Source: Congeria kusceri (lineage: Eukaryota > Mollusca > Bivalvia > Myida > Dreissenidae). Taken from it: a DNA stretch of 64,000 bases. Position 1 is the stretch's first letter; every line of letters starts with the position of its first letter. The translations under genes were made by a program, and so were the position numbers. The DNA is taken from NCBI GenBank assembly GCA_027627225.1, contig CM051033.1:48489016-48553015 (forward strand), in the 5' to 3' direction. Below are positions 46,263 through 59,520 of the stretch, piece after piece. Under the pieces are notes generated by a model. The model was not told the origin of the DNA. It worked only from the letters and a program-made list of their open reading frames with translations, and ran no database searches.

Positions 46263-49200
46263 TATATATATATCATTGATATATATATATAATGTTGATA
46301 ATTGTTAATGCTTTCGCATTTTCACATAAGAAAGATGAAATTGTCCTTTGAACTTTCTTTGCAAAAAAGGAAATTCTAGACGGACGACTACAAATTTACC
46401 GTATGCATTTAAACATTGCAATTAAAATGTTTTTGTATACATAAGTGAATGCTTAGATTCACCATATTTATAGTCGCTTTAAATTTAGTTGATAGTGAGG
46501 GGATTAACCATTTACTACAAATACGGGGAATCGTTATTTTCAGTTTAAAACGAGCTGCAATTATCTGTATTATATATCGTCTGAATAACCTGTACTGACT
46601 CATCATTGTTTAGGGAAAGAACTAGAGCGAAATAGCAGGGTGCTGCACTCTGATCCTTTTTGCCCCCCCCCCCCCCTGCTGCCCCTCTGGGCTGGTCAAC
46701 ACAGAAATGCTGACTGTTCTATTGAGATTAAATATAATCAATGACAAATGAATCGACTATGCTAACAAACCTTAATTAGAAGCATTATACTCATAAAAGC
46801 GTAAATTTAGCAAATTATTAGAAAATGTCAAACTGCTCCGGCTAATGTTTACTACGGTTCTCACTTGCATTGTTACAGACTGTACCTTAAGTAGAGCCAC
46901 AATTACTCCGACAGCGTCATTTATAGCCGCAACGTGCAGAGCTGTATATCCGTCTTCAGGTGTTTGCGCATTGACCAGACTTGGTAATCGGTCGACTAAG
47001 GCTTCAACGAGTCTTAAAATAGTATTATAAATTGTTAGAATATAGATAAGGGTTTAGTTATTATGCTAAAGGACTTTAACAATTTTAATAAATTGCCGAT
47101 TTAAAGTTTCGATGTCCAGTAAATGATCCGTTATGAGTGTGAGAAAAACAAACCATCTACACAATAAAGGTAAGCTTATAAATGTTTTCCATTTAGCGTA
47201 TAAAACACTTTAGATATAACATATCCTTAATAAATGTTGTATAATTTTATGTTTTCTTATATTTACTTGTTTTACTAAACAATAACACAAGGTGAATTTA
47301 TATAACTGCATGTTATCTAACCGACATCTACTACGAATACATAATGTATTCCTGACTTTAAAATTGCTTATGTCGTTTTATTTTTAAGTTTTATAACTAT
47401 ATTAATTATTTTGGTTAAATAGAATTAAAATAATTATGCATTAAGTCCAACTTTGGCAAAGCCCCACTGCAAGGGTTGTTTGTAATGTAATAAACTGTAA
47501 ACTTCAGCATCAAAGACACATTGTCGATACTAGGGTTAATACTTTCACTTACGCAACACTTCCCCTCATCGCTGCCTGCGAAAGAGCAGTGTGGCCAATA
47601 TTGTTGCTTATCTCAATATTGACATTCTGATTGTCAATAAGACATAAAGCACCAGCGATATTGTCTGACATGATAGCGGTATGTAGTGGCGTATCCCTGT
47701 TATTATTTTCCTAGAAAACACAACGAAATATGGGTTTGCTTTACTTTGTGTAATGTCAGTCAGTACTTGAACATAAAACTACCCGCAATACATAATTAAA
47801 AGTCATTTCTTTATTTGAATAAGTATTGTTTGCACAACTTAGCCGCACACTGCAATTTATGCACGTATAGACCTGAAACCCGTTAACTTAAAATATGAAT
47901 ATATTACATTTTGTACTGCAATCGAGTTTAATCGATGTAAGAGTATTCCACTTAAAATACAGTTATGGTATTAACAAACACGTGCAACTCGTGCATTCGG
48001 GTTAACAAATAGGAAATGGTTCCATCGCGTCGTAACTCTATTAGAGTTTACGAGTGTGAGGTCAATGTGTCAGAGCTGAAACACCTGCAACCGCGAAACC
48101 AATACCACCTGTATGTTAGGATCGACGCCCTGCTGCAAAGCTTCTTGCAGAACATCGTTAGCTTGACCGACAGCGGCGAAATGCAGAATGCATTGTCCTT
48201 TTGTGTTTATTTTATGCATTATTTGCCCCGGCACGAATGAGATTGTTTGCTATATCCTCACGGTTCCTGCAAAATATGTTCATGTTTTCATTAAACGGTA
48301 ATTGTTATGAGACCACCATAAACACTTCAATAGTTGATATTAATATGCTAAGCTTACTTGAGTGCAGCAGCCATTAATGCTGTGTTTCCACTCGTGTCAG
48401 TTAGGTTGACGTCGGCACCGGCTGCTATTAGCAGTTCTACTACTGCCTTGTTACCCGCATTGCTTGCTACTATGAGAGCGGTCAGGCACTGGTGCTTCGC
48501 ATTTATCTACAATATTTAACTATGTACAGAAACAAAGGAGTTTGGAGATTATTTTTAAAAAATTTCAGTAAATATTTTTAAACCACTGTTATGTGTGTCT
48601 TTTTGTGCCTACATGACAATATGTGCGCATATTGCGAACATTGTATCTAACTGGAGAATTTGATTTCAAAATAACATCTTGCATCACTATCAACTTTAAT
48701 ACTAATGAAACATTTTATTTCCTCCTAAAATGTGTGTGCAGATCACAATTATCGTCTTGATGTTCAGAACCTCAAAAAATACCACCAAACATCGAACAAG
48801 CCAAATCAAGAAAGAGTTCAAGCATACCACTTCACGGTTGTTTTGCAGGACGAAATGCACCATGGTGATGTCATTGGCAGCAGAAGCCTGTACCAGCAGC
48901 ATTGAAGCCATACTCTCCATCGCAGGATTTAAAACAGGCTGTTCTAAATTCTGAGCCAAACTCGCCAAGCTAGCCATACCTCCTAAGGACTGGAACAGTT
49001 GTTGCATTCCGCGAATGCTTTCTGCAAAGACTTCTGCAGAAGGATTCCTAGTTGTAGTCTCAGTAATATCACCTTAAAGTGTAAACATCTCATAGCATAA
49101 CCTCTGTTGCACTTACCAGAAAGCATATGCACCGGACTAGTGTACTAGATAAAAATGGCATAATTTATTCGAATGAGCAAATCATTGACATGAACAAAAA

Positions 49201-52002
49201 ACATTAGACGAAATAGAAGAATGTAAGAGTATTAAGTACTAATTATGCCAATTTGTGGATGGGTTTATCAAATGTGTTTGCATATAACTGTGATATACCG
49301 CCACAGACTCTACAACTCGCGGAGTCACTATCGTTCCTCGCTCTTCTGCTTTCGTGTGCGTTCTTCGTAGAGTTTGTGTTACCGTTGGATTCTTTCCTAT
49401 CCACACTTGGCTCGTTTACTAGCTCACAACAAGCAGCGTTATATACAAATGCAGTATCCCCTAATTCCACAGCAACATTTCCATCAGAATCTATGTTTAC
49501 AACCTTTCCGACTTTTCCGAGCGTCTAAAATGAAATCAAATAAAGGCCTGGATGACCTCAAGCCATTGCCTCAAATTAAATATCGAGGTGCACAAAAGAA
49601 AATATTATGCACGACACAGTATGAAATTTAATAAGCCTAGTATATTGTTTATATATTTTACCTCTGCATATTCACTGCTCCATCCTCCGTGTGACGGTTG
49701 CAGCACTTGTGCTTTGTGAGCGTCTTCAATGATCTTTACCTGGTCGCCGAACTGAAGTTTCGGTACCTATTAAAACAAGGAAAGGCGAAAAACATCAATG
49801 GGAAAAAAGGTAATTCAATGTTTGAAACAGTGAAAATATAATTCCGGTAATTTTCATTGTTGCACACTAGTTCCCGATTTAATATAATAAATGCAACGGA
49901 CAGTCAACGATGCCGGATTCAAAATTGTGAAATGACGTATTTAGGTAGCACATATAATATAACAAAACTGCGTAAGAAGCATACAATAAAAATAACATTT
50001 GTAGATTTCTACGGTGGCACAGAGGTGACATGCACTAGCCTTTTTTATCTCGTTCTAACGAGATACTAAGTCGAGGGAACGAGATACTTAGTCGAGGGAA
50101 CGAGATACTTAGTCGAGGGAACGAGATACTAACTATAGGGAACGTGATACTAACCTCAGGGAACGAGATATTAAGTTGAGAGAACGAGATACTAAGTCGA
50201 GGGAACGAGCTACATAGTCGAGGGAACGAGATACTAAGTTGAGGTAACAAGTTAGTATCTCGTTTCCTCGACATAGTTAACTTGTTCCCATGAGTTAGAG
50301 AACCAATCAAATTGTTCCGTATATTTGCTTTTATGACAATCATGGCCAACAGAAGCGATCATGTTGCAAGATATTTTCGAGAAGGACGTTCCTATCGCTA
50401 GTCTAGTTTTATGTTGAACACACATGGCTTGTCAATATCGGTACGTTAAATACACAAGGTCTTGCTCTCGTTTGATTTGAAGAGGGGATACTATAGTAAT
50501 ACTCATAATCATTTTCTAAAGTTTTTAACAAAAGCTGACATGTAGAAGTTTCATTCCAATCGGGACTGTGGGCAACTTTGTACTGGGAATACTATTTATC
50601 ATATAGTTACATGTAGCAGGACTTTAATATGTGATTTATGTTTTAATACATATCCATTCAATGGCTACTTCAGATGGATCTGCTGCTGCTACCTTCCCGC
50701 AGCTAATGGCCCTCCTCACAGGTGCCCACACCATACATCCCTGCACAGGGGAATTACAGTCAATTGCTACACAAGGAACCTGGGATAACTCGCCTACCTC
50801 ATGCGTCGACATGCTCCCTGGATTTCTGGGTTCCCAAGGGACAAATATCCGAGAGCCTGATGGTTATAATGTTGTCCTGCCTTAATGAATTAAGTGCATT
50901 TCTAAAAGTCTAACAAAGTGAAATAAGACAAAATGGAAATGTAGCTTAGAATATTGTGTCACACATTATACTTGATTGTTATTATGTTTAGCAGTACTCT
51001 TAAAATGTAAAGTGTTGTAAAGAGTAAATGTTAAGTCAAGTATTTCGAATTTGTCTGTTACAAGTCTGAGGAGTATTATTTTCAAAACCAAGTGATCATA
51101 ATTATGGTGCTGTACCAAACCATGAATGTATTATTTAATAGAATTTGTAAGTGAAGTTTATACTAAGGTAAGATCAAGGTCATTATGGCACATTTCAGTA
51201 GTAAATATATGTACCATTAATAGTTATCAATGTTTAACAGATTATCTTAATAGACTTTTGTCTTTAATAATTGGGCTTTCATATTGCAACTGTGGTGCAA
51301 TCATTTCATCAACCTATGAACCAAGCAGAGTTTGTTGTCTTAAAAACGCATGTGATATTTTTTTTTAAACTAACAATAAGAAAACTAAATACTTTAGTAT
51401 GTTTTTTTCTGGAGGCAATCTCAAACTGTTACTATATTTTGAATTAAGGTCAAAAACCTTTCTTTTCAATTCATCGCCCAAAGACCGAAAAAACAGTGGT
51501 TTTAAATTTGGTTTAGGTGGCAAAGAGTGGTTGGATACTTTTGCCAAGTATTTTTCACACCAACATATAGGGGGTTTTGTTACATGTACATGTATGTCAA
51601 ATTAAGTGAATGTGCTTCGTTTTATAATAGAATATTTAGCAATTATCGAAGATTACATGATTTCAAATTAATTTAAAGCAACCTCATGACTTTGAACCTT
51701 GACTAACATAGTAGAGACTTCAACTGAGTGATTTATGTACCCCGTGCCTGGAATGTTTCATCAAGTCTAAGTATGAGGGTTCATAAGTTGTGATGATTTG
51801 ACATTTTGTGTAAAATAAATTATGTCTGTACTGTATTTAGTCCAGATATGCTATGTAGCATTGTTAAAGGGACGTGTTAACATATTTTTGGATTTTAAGT
51901 ATGCCATTAAATGTCTGAACGTGACAGATTTAAGCATCGGAACTAAAGAACTCAAGTATAACAACACTAAGAAGATAACAAAAACACAAGAAAATACAAA
52001 AG

Positions 52003-52073
52003 TGGCTCCCTCCAGGGTTCAAACCTTAGACTTCCGGACCAAAAGGAAAACGCCTTAACCACTTGGCCATTCC
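52003..52073 (-). repeat. tRNA-derived SINE head or tRNA-Ser/Leu pseudogene
   Basis: On the minus strand: A-box TGGCCAAGTGGTTAAGG, B-box GGTTTGAACCC, and a closing stem GGAAT/GGGAGCC of modest quality. The layout is like Ser/Leu tRNAs with a long variable region, but pairing is imperfect. Confidence 0.5.
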
Positions 52074-53270
52074 AATTTCCACATACATCACAGTTTTTTT
52101 ACTATATGTAAGTGATCCACGTGGTGTCAACTTTTAACAAAAAAACAGAAACACTCATAATTATTTCATTATTTAGCGTTATAAACACTTTATAATTGTA
52201 TTAATTTCAACAGCTAATTACTCACGAAAGAAACGGTGTTTAATGTATATTGTTTTGTCCGTAGTGTTATTTAGCTCCTTTATAAACATTTTTTCTTTCT
52301 AGGTGGAAAATTGTCATTTCGTCAAAACGTGAAGAGGTCCCTTTTAAATATGGAATTTCATTCGTGGGCTTGTATTTTATGTAAATTGTATGTACATATA
52401 CACATTCCAGTGTTTTCATGTGAAGTCATGTTTATGATATATGTTTACTTTTCAGTGTTCAGTTACATTAAATAAATAAAGGGCTAATTGTAAAAATCAA
52501 TTTAACTCACCTGAACACGTTGTCCACTTTCAAAATTGTTCTAAGAATTGAATTCGATGCAGAACTCTGGTTTGCATGGCAACTGTCTTGTTCAGTAGCT
52601 TTGATATTTGCTATGTAGCATTATTTAGTGAACTACCAATGTTATTCATATCATGCCACCCTATATATGGGTAAGCATTAACCGTTCCATTGGGTTTACT
52701 TGGTTTAAATGAGTAAAATCTTAAAGGACTAGCTAAAGATAATAATTGTATGTGTTTTCAATACTTGATCTTCCTTCTTAACCACAAAGCTGATTCCGTA
52801 GTACAAATTGCCAAAGCAACAATTGATTGTTTTTGCTTCTACTTTCTTCGTTTGTCTCAGCACACTTGTTTCAAGCCTAGTAACCAGCAGAGCAATCAAT
52901 CATTAGCTGCCATAGACAGTTTCAGCAATTATGCTCGGGTTAGCAACATAGGGTCATCATGTTCCTCTTGTTTAATATTATTAATATTTGCACAAGTATT
53001 ATTAAGCTTTGGTCGATACGTGTTGAAAAAATGCGCGACATGAATATGTTGAATACTTAAACATTTGTGTTTGTTTTATTTTGCTTTGTTCCGACAAGGC
53101 TGTATCTAAGGCCAGTTTTGGAAAAAATAAAAGTTTGAAACTGTATGTTTGCTTTGCTTTTGTCTTGTTTGTTGGAACTACCAAGCAGTTTTAATACTAT
53201 TTTATTCAGATATATTAATTTGAGTTGTACAAAAAAATCTAAGCATATTAAACATTCTAACGAACCTTCC

Positions 53271-55026
53271 TCATAGATGCCTGCAGAGAGCTAATGCCTG
53301 ATTTATGTTGTATTCGGGTAAGAAAGGCCGTTTTTGCGCTATGGCCGAGATGTATCGATAATACAGATCCGAGTCATAGCTCTCTAGCGTTCGGAACGTT
53401 ACTTGTACCCGAGCGACATTCATGTCATCCTGAAGAAAATTGCACATGTAGTTACGGCTACCCACACAGGTCCGCATAATTGATATTTGGTTAGGCTGGC
53501 AATGGGGAGCTTTTGAGTTCGTGACCGTCTTCTGGGTTGATCGTTATACATTTTCATTGCCAAGTGCCTACAAAACACAAAGACTGATTATTAATTCAGA
53601 ATGAATGAACAGCACATGCCCTGCTGTTTGTACTTTTAGATCAGTACATGTAACTAGTAGATACGTGTCAGTCAAGAATTATGGGTTTAGATTTAAGTGG
53701 TAAATAAAAGAACATGATTGCATAATCCAATCTATTTGCTTGAAATCCTTAGGCAAACGGCCTTGGACAAACAGAAAGGCAGAGCGATCTATGTTCGTCT
53801 ACTGGTTAATTGCTTTATGAGCTGGCTTAACGTGAGTTGGGACCTAAAACAGTAAAGACAAGATATTTTTCGTGTTTTGACCGATTCTTATAAAACTAGG
53901 GAATTGCACAGGGAATTAATGGTGTCGATACGTAATGTTATATAACATACAGCGTGCCACAAACGTATGCATTCATTAGGCAATTTTAAATTTTGAGAAA
54001 ATTATTTAAATTAGGCAATTTTATTTTTTGAGAAAATTATTATTTAAATGTATACCAAACATTTAATGTATAACTGCAGATGCACCTATGTATACTGATT
54101 TAGTTTATCATACCAATCAATGTGCCTATGAAGTTTTAGGCCAGCAGCGAAGTATAACCGTCTAACAAATCTTTGAGCAGTTCTTTGCATAACCACTGAA
54201 AATAAAAACATAATCAGAATCCAATTATGATAGATGACATAACCACCTGATGTCAGACGTTAATCGTACCATATGTGTGCTAAATTAAATAGTTTGTGTC
54301 AATATTATCATTGCTTTTGTCACATAAACCGAGTCTACCATATTCGCAAAAGAGAACATTTTTTTCGACGACCTCTTAAGGAATCCATTTTTATTAATTT
54401 AGCCATGGAAAAAGCGTTACCATTGAAATGACCGCTTAATCCCTGCTTCGCTAAATATTGTTTCAGTCCTAATGTTTAAGCCTGAAAAAAATTGCCTAAC
54501 ATTGAAAACACACATTTTGTTGTAATATGTTAGTGAACTAGTACCACATAACAACATTTTTGTTCCGGATTATCTCATGTTGTCAGGAACACAAACATCA
54601 ACTGCTCACACTTACTGAAAATAAACTATAATGCATATATATGCCCTGTGCTTCCTAGATTTTATTTGAAGACATTTTATTTAAAGACATTTTATTAGTT
54701 TTTAATAAATTTAAAAATCGTTTGATACCAACATTACCTTCTGGGCCACATGTTCGAAGAATATTGTCTACATCAGTCCGTTTGCCAAACATCGCTGCTC
54801 AATATATTCTATAACCGTGTTGGCCATCCGACTGTTCTAGTTCGTTGATAATGAAATCGATCACTGCCTTAATATCTCTCCTCTTCATATCTAACGAGCG
54901 CAAGACCCTATGTATTTGACGTACCGATATCGACAAGCCATGCATGTTCAACATAAGAAAACTAATTTGACTATAGGAAAGTCCTTCTCGAAAATAACGT
55001 ACAACATCATCATTTCTGTCGGCCAT
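53271..55026 (-). pseudogene. Integrase-type (IS3-like) transposase, decayed
   Basis: The N-terminal exon from ATG 55,026 reads VVRYFREGLSYSQISFLMLN, then HGLSISVRQIHRVLRSL and GQHGYRIY, matching the helix-turn-helix and HGYR motif of eukaryotic integrase-core proteins of the IS3EU type. An in-frame TGA at 54,799-54,801 follows. Further fragments occur near 54,200-54,110 (AQRFVRRLYFAAGLKLH) and 53,480-53,270. The catalytic core is not intact. A mirror copy of the start at 50,343-50,450 also has stops. The IS3EU label is a family-level guess. Confidence 0.5.
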
Positions 55027-55301
55027 GATTATAAAAAAAAATAATTTTGATTGGTTCTCTAACTCGTGGGAACGAGTTAGCTATGTCGAGGGAACGAGAT
55101 AATAACTACGAATGAGTATCTCGTTCCCGCGACTAAGTATCTCGTTCACTCGACTTAGTATCTCGTTCCCTCGAGTTACTACCACGTTCCCTCGAGTTCG
55201 TAAATCGTTCCCTCGACTAAATATCTCGTGGGAACGAGGTAAAAATAGAGTAGTGTAAGTCATCTCTGTGTACCGTAGATTTTGGTAAATAATCGAATTT
55301 T

Positions 55302-55388
55302 GATTCACTCGTGATCATAGAAAAAATACATTTTCACTTGTGGCTGCGCCACTTGTGAAAATATCACTTTCTATGATCACTCGTGAAT
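55302..55388. mobile_element. Fold-back element next to the transposon right end
   Basis: Arms of about 41 bp (ATTCACTCGTGATCATAGAA outward, CACTTGTGGC inward) are separated by two bases at about 55,345. It sits about 25 bp outside the transposon end. Confidence 0.6.
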
Positions 55389-55535
55389 TAATATCGATAT
55401 TTAAACGAAACCAACACATATCCTGTATATAATCTCATAGTGAGATTGTGTATATTGAGATAATACATTCAAATATAAATTTAATCTATTATTATACTCG
55501 ATGACAAAAATAATGACGATGTCAGTGGTGACGAT

Positions 55536-55556
55536 ATGATGATGATGATGATGATA

Positions 55557-55599
<43 letters not shown>

Positions 55600-55608
55600 C
55601 GACGATGA

Positions 55609-55682
<74 letters not shown>

Positions 55683-55708
55683 GTGATTATTATTATTATT
55701 ATTATTAT
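55536..55708. repeat. (ATG/GAT)n microsatellite with interruptions, then (TTA)n
   Basis: About 150 bp of GAT/GGT trinucleotides followed by ATTATT. It creates a spurious poly-Met frame. Intron 7 of the second MIB-like gene, close to the exon 7 GC donor. Confidence 0.95.
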
Positions 55709-58700
55709 AAAAATCCTGGTAATGATGCTATGCCTTGCCTCATATTTGTTTGTGTGATACGTTATTTTTTCAGGAAAGGTTCAATTATAACTAGCCTTCC
55801 TAATGGCTCCTCTGTTAAATCGGAATTTTCGGTCACCGTAGTCTATAATTAAGTCGTCATTCCGTTCAATGTGTACCAATTTTCCATAACGACCAATGTA
55901 CTGAAACAGAGAAAAGGATACCAGTATTTCAGTGACTTATCTTACATACTTGCTTCGTTCGTTCGTACCAATGTTAAAATATAAAAACAAATGAACATAG
56001 AATGCACATTGATGGAATAAGCAAGTTATTGTATCAATAATCACTGCACATATTACGAAATTACTCCAATAACTATACAATTTGAAATACAAAACAATTT
56101 TACATAATGATATTTAATGTCTGTAAAACACTGAAAATACCCGGGACATTTCGTCAGTCCAGCCCCCATGGCCCCATTGCAGCTCCTTCAATGTTGATTG
56201 TGGAACATCTACGCATACATTGTCTCCAATACTTAGACGAGGATCACCTGTCTCTGTGTTTGGTTTTTCGTGTCCTCGTTTAGACTCTGAGTTAGTCTGT
56301 GTTGTTTCAGGTGACTTTGATGTGGTTTTTGGTTTATGTTGTCCGTTGTTTGACTCTCGGTTATCTTGTAGCGTTTCTGATGATTTCGATTGCGAATCCT
56401 TATTAGACTCTTTGTTATTTCTGGGCGTTTCTGATGACGTTGTAGCCGGTTGGGGTTTTCTATGTTCCTCATTAGACTCGGTGGTATAATACATGTGTTC
56501 TGTTGATTGTGAGGTTGACCATAGTCTTTTTTGTCCGTTTGTTAAATCCTGGTTAAGATGTTCAGTTTTGGATAACACTGACATCGGTCGAGGTTCGTCA
56601 TGTTCCGTTTTTTGAAGCTCTTCCGTTTGAATACCCTCTCCACTGGATGTACACGATTCACTTGTGCCTTGAATAATGAAAACAAATACTTAATTTATGT
56701 TACCTTTAATGGTTTATTCATGCCTGTGTTAGAATTTGTATTTACGATCAGTTGAACGATGTCTACTATATTTATGGTAGATCTTCTAATACTTCTGTAT
56801 ACACGTTTAAACATTTGGTTTCACTTCATAGTGTATTTTTCGTCATGAAATATCTATTGTATAAACTGATGCTTATATAATTAACCGGCGTGTACCTAAC
56901 ACTTTCAAGTGCTCTCTGTAGTATTCCAGTCCTGGCATCCCCTCTACACAAACCAGGTCCACCTTGCCTTGGAACCCAATTCGACACGTGCTGGTAGAGT
57001 TATCTTGCCATATAACAATCACAGCGTCCCTTTTGCCCTCCGGACGAATCATACTTTACCACTTTGGACACAGTTCCCGTTGCTAAAAGCGAACAACCTC
57101 TATGCAAAACATACCCGTGTATCTTGCAAATATACATTACCACAATTTATTTTATATTTATTTTAAATGTAATAAACACAGACTGCTGTGGCGTAAAATA
57201 TACCTTTTCTTTAATATATAATGTACTCTTTGAAAAGGTTATAGTATTATGTAAAAGAAATATCTACAGTTACAATAAGGCATTTTTTTAGTTTCAAGGA
57301 TTTAACTATTGGTGTAAGAGATGCACTTACCATCTCCGTCTTCGCATAATGTTTCCGTTCTATTGACAGTTGATCCGGCGTATATGCCTATTGATCTGAT
57401 CTTCGTACTTATAGACCGCTTTTTGACAGGAAATCTATAAAAACAATTTAATATCCTTTAATAAATGTTTTAACATTCCCAGGTGAACACATTGTACTTC
57501 CATATTATCAACTTTTAAATGTACGCTGTGTTACCACAGAAACTATTCAATATGTCCGTTGTGGTAATTACGTTTTACTTTATTTTATTTTATAGACTAT
57601 TGTTTCCAATTAAATAGCGTACCTTTCAATGATAAAGAAAAAACAGTATGGTAGAACCAAGTTTAGGACATATTTTACTTTGATATATGGCAACTCTTTT
57701 GGATATCGAGTTAATCAAAGGAGTAACAGAAGAAGTTGGTATTATCAAAATTAGCGAAAATATAAATATTAGTTTCATTTATATGACATACCCTTCCATT
57801 CCTGGACTGTCGAATCTTTCGAAAGGGTGGCGGTTATCATGTTTGTCACCAGAGTAACAACCATTGCAAATGTTAACATCAGGACAGACCTTGCACCTCC
57901 ACATTGTTCCATAAATACACTTCACTTCACAAGATGAGCATGTCTTGTTTTGATGTCTTATCCCTGTAAGTATAACTACATTTTACATTCATAAACTAGT
58001 ATTATAATTCTTTGTTTGATGTACAAGCGTTTCCGTGTACTTAATATATAAAACAAAAGTAATATGTTATTGGACTGATGACACAAAAATGGAGAATATG
58101 TTTTCAACATGAGATAGTATTAACAACTCAAAAACGATTATTTTAGATGATGAACCAATATTAAAAAAGACCAATCGGATCATACATATTTGAAAAAGTC
58201 CTTTTTACCGGCTGGAGCACTGTCTAGCACTCTCAGGTCATATTTCTTATCAGCGCCCGTAGAATACGTTCCCGTGTTGCCCATGTCCCACTGTACCGTA
58301 ACAGTTCCATTGTGGTTATTGGCTGAAATGCGGTATGATCAAATCACAGACATACACAAACATCGCATTCCGTCGTGTATTCAATCTATATGTTTTTGGA
58401 CGTTGGATAACATTTCGGGCGTCATACTAAATAATCTTGATTGTATATGTTTAATTTAAAACTAAATACGTTAAACGATTTACCAAGCCCAATGTTTAGT
58501 TTAAAGCTATTGAAAACAAACTTAGGTTTCAACACTTGACTGATTTAGGGCAATAAATGCGGTAAATATTTAGTAAAGAGACTTTTACGCCAATTGTTCG
58601 TTATGTGGAAAAAATTCATAACACGTTATCATAAAAAACTAAACATTTGCACATAAAGACTCAAATATTAAATAAAGAAAAGCTTGTAACAGCGGAAAAA

Positions 58701-58715
58701 TAACAACAGCGTATA

Positions 58716-58790
58716 CCTCTATTGGGGATTGAACCGATGACCTGAGGAGCAAGAGTCTGTCACGCTAATTGTCAGTCTTATATGCATTAA
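58716..58790 (-). repeat. tRNA-like fragment (possible SINE head)
   Basis: On the minus strand a B-box GGTTCAATCCC lies about 30 bp after an A-box-like TTAGCGTGACAG. Weak cloverleaf. Intron 1 of the second MIB-like gene. Confidence 0.3.
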
Positions 58791-59454
58791 CGTGTATTTT
58801 AACGCTATGTAAGTGATACACATGATTTCAGAAATTTCAAATAATAGAACCGAACTATTTGTCTGTTTCAATATTTTCGCTTTACAACACTTTATAATTT
58901 TATCAACTTCGACTGATCGATAACCATTAACCAAACGTTATTTCCAATAGGTTTGTGTGTCAGGAGTGTTATTTCTCTTCTTTACATACATGTTTCTTTT
59001 ATTTTTGGAATATGTAAAAAACAAATGCAAATTGTTAATTTGTCAATCTGCAAATATGTTCCTTTGCATAAAAAGTTAATTAGAATATCATTCAGTATGT
59101 CATTGTAATTAAACGATGAGACTCATGGCATGTATTTTATACTCACCCGTTACCGTTCCGACGTGACCTTCGCCCCCGTCATCCTGTCCACTACTCCAAT
59201 TTGGGCCCCTGACCACGCGGAGACCTTCTACTCGTCCTTCCATCCAGGCCTCTTTCATAAATCTATGTCCTATGTTTTGAGCGACTTCAATGTTCAAACG
59301 CGTAATGGGGTCTGTATACTTTCAATATAATGTTCAAAAATATGGTCAATGCATGCAATTGACAATTATATTGACGTGTGTGGGCTAGATCAATGCAATA
59401 TATTGAGAACAATCTGAAATCGCAGATATTTATTGAAAGTATAGTAGCAGTAGT

Positions 59455-59520
<66 letters not shown>

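Larger units (their letters stand above)
50008..55279 (-). mobile_element. 5.3-kb DNA transposon with array-type terminal inverted repeats
   Basis: Both ends start TCTACGGT...CACAGAG(A/G)TGAC in inverted orientation. Inside each end is a tandem array of about 21-bp units (GAGATACTAAGTCGAGGGAA type), about nine units on the left (50,060-50,250) and about seven on the right (55,080-55,240). Inward of the arrays both ends carry the first ~40 codons of the same gene in mirror image. Total inverted repeat is about 430 bp. The interior holds transposase debris and a SINE head. It lies in intron 7 of the second MIB-like gene. Confidence 0.75.
44240..59243 (-). pseudogene. Second MIB-like E3 ligase gene, 18 exons, two frameshifts
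   Basis: Exons: 59243-59147, 58322-58209, 57963-57792, 57434-57331, 57082-56896, 56667-56141, 55900-55796, 49766-49662, 49524-49299, 49072-48828, 48506-48358, 48266-48109, 47710-47553, 47012-46886, 45744-45642, 45266-45181, 44987-44803, 44498-44240. Most match the neighbour's lengths exactly. Total 3,107 nt is two more than a multiple of three. There is one extra base in the T4 run at 57,031-57,034 (exon 5, leading to a stop at 57,000) and one near 48,215 (exon 12, stop at 48,212-48,214). The exon 7 donor is GC (GCTAGT). Exon 6 is 339 nt longer, with SET...NxES-type polar repeats. A 5.3-kb transposon lies in intron 7. ZZ finger, MIB/HERC2, SH3-like, ankyrin and RING (CLKCLENTVDT, PCGHLAVCRTC, CPVC) are still recognisable. 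Recent pseudogene or assembly indels. Confidence 0.8.

Noticed and set aside
46664..46682. Functional G-quadruplex at the long C run
   Set aside because: A homopolymer run in an intron with no surrounding structure; mononucleotide slippage is enough.
55536..55757. Poly-methionine frame
   Set aside because: Microsatellite translation only.
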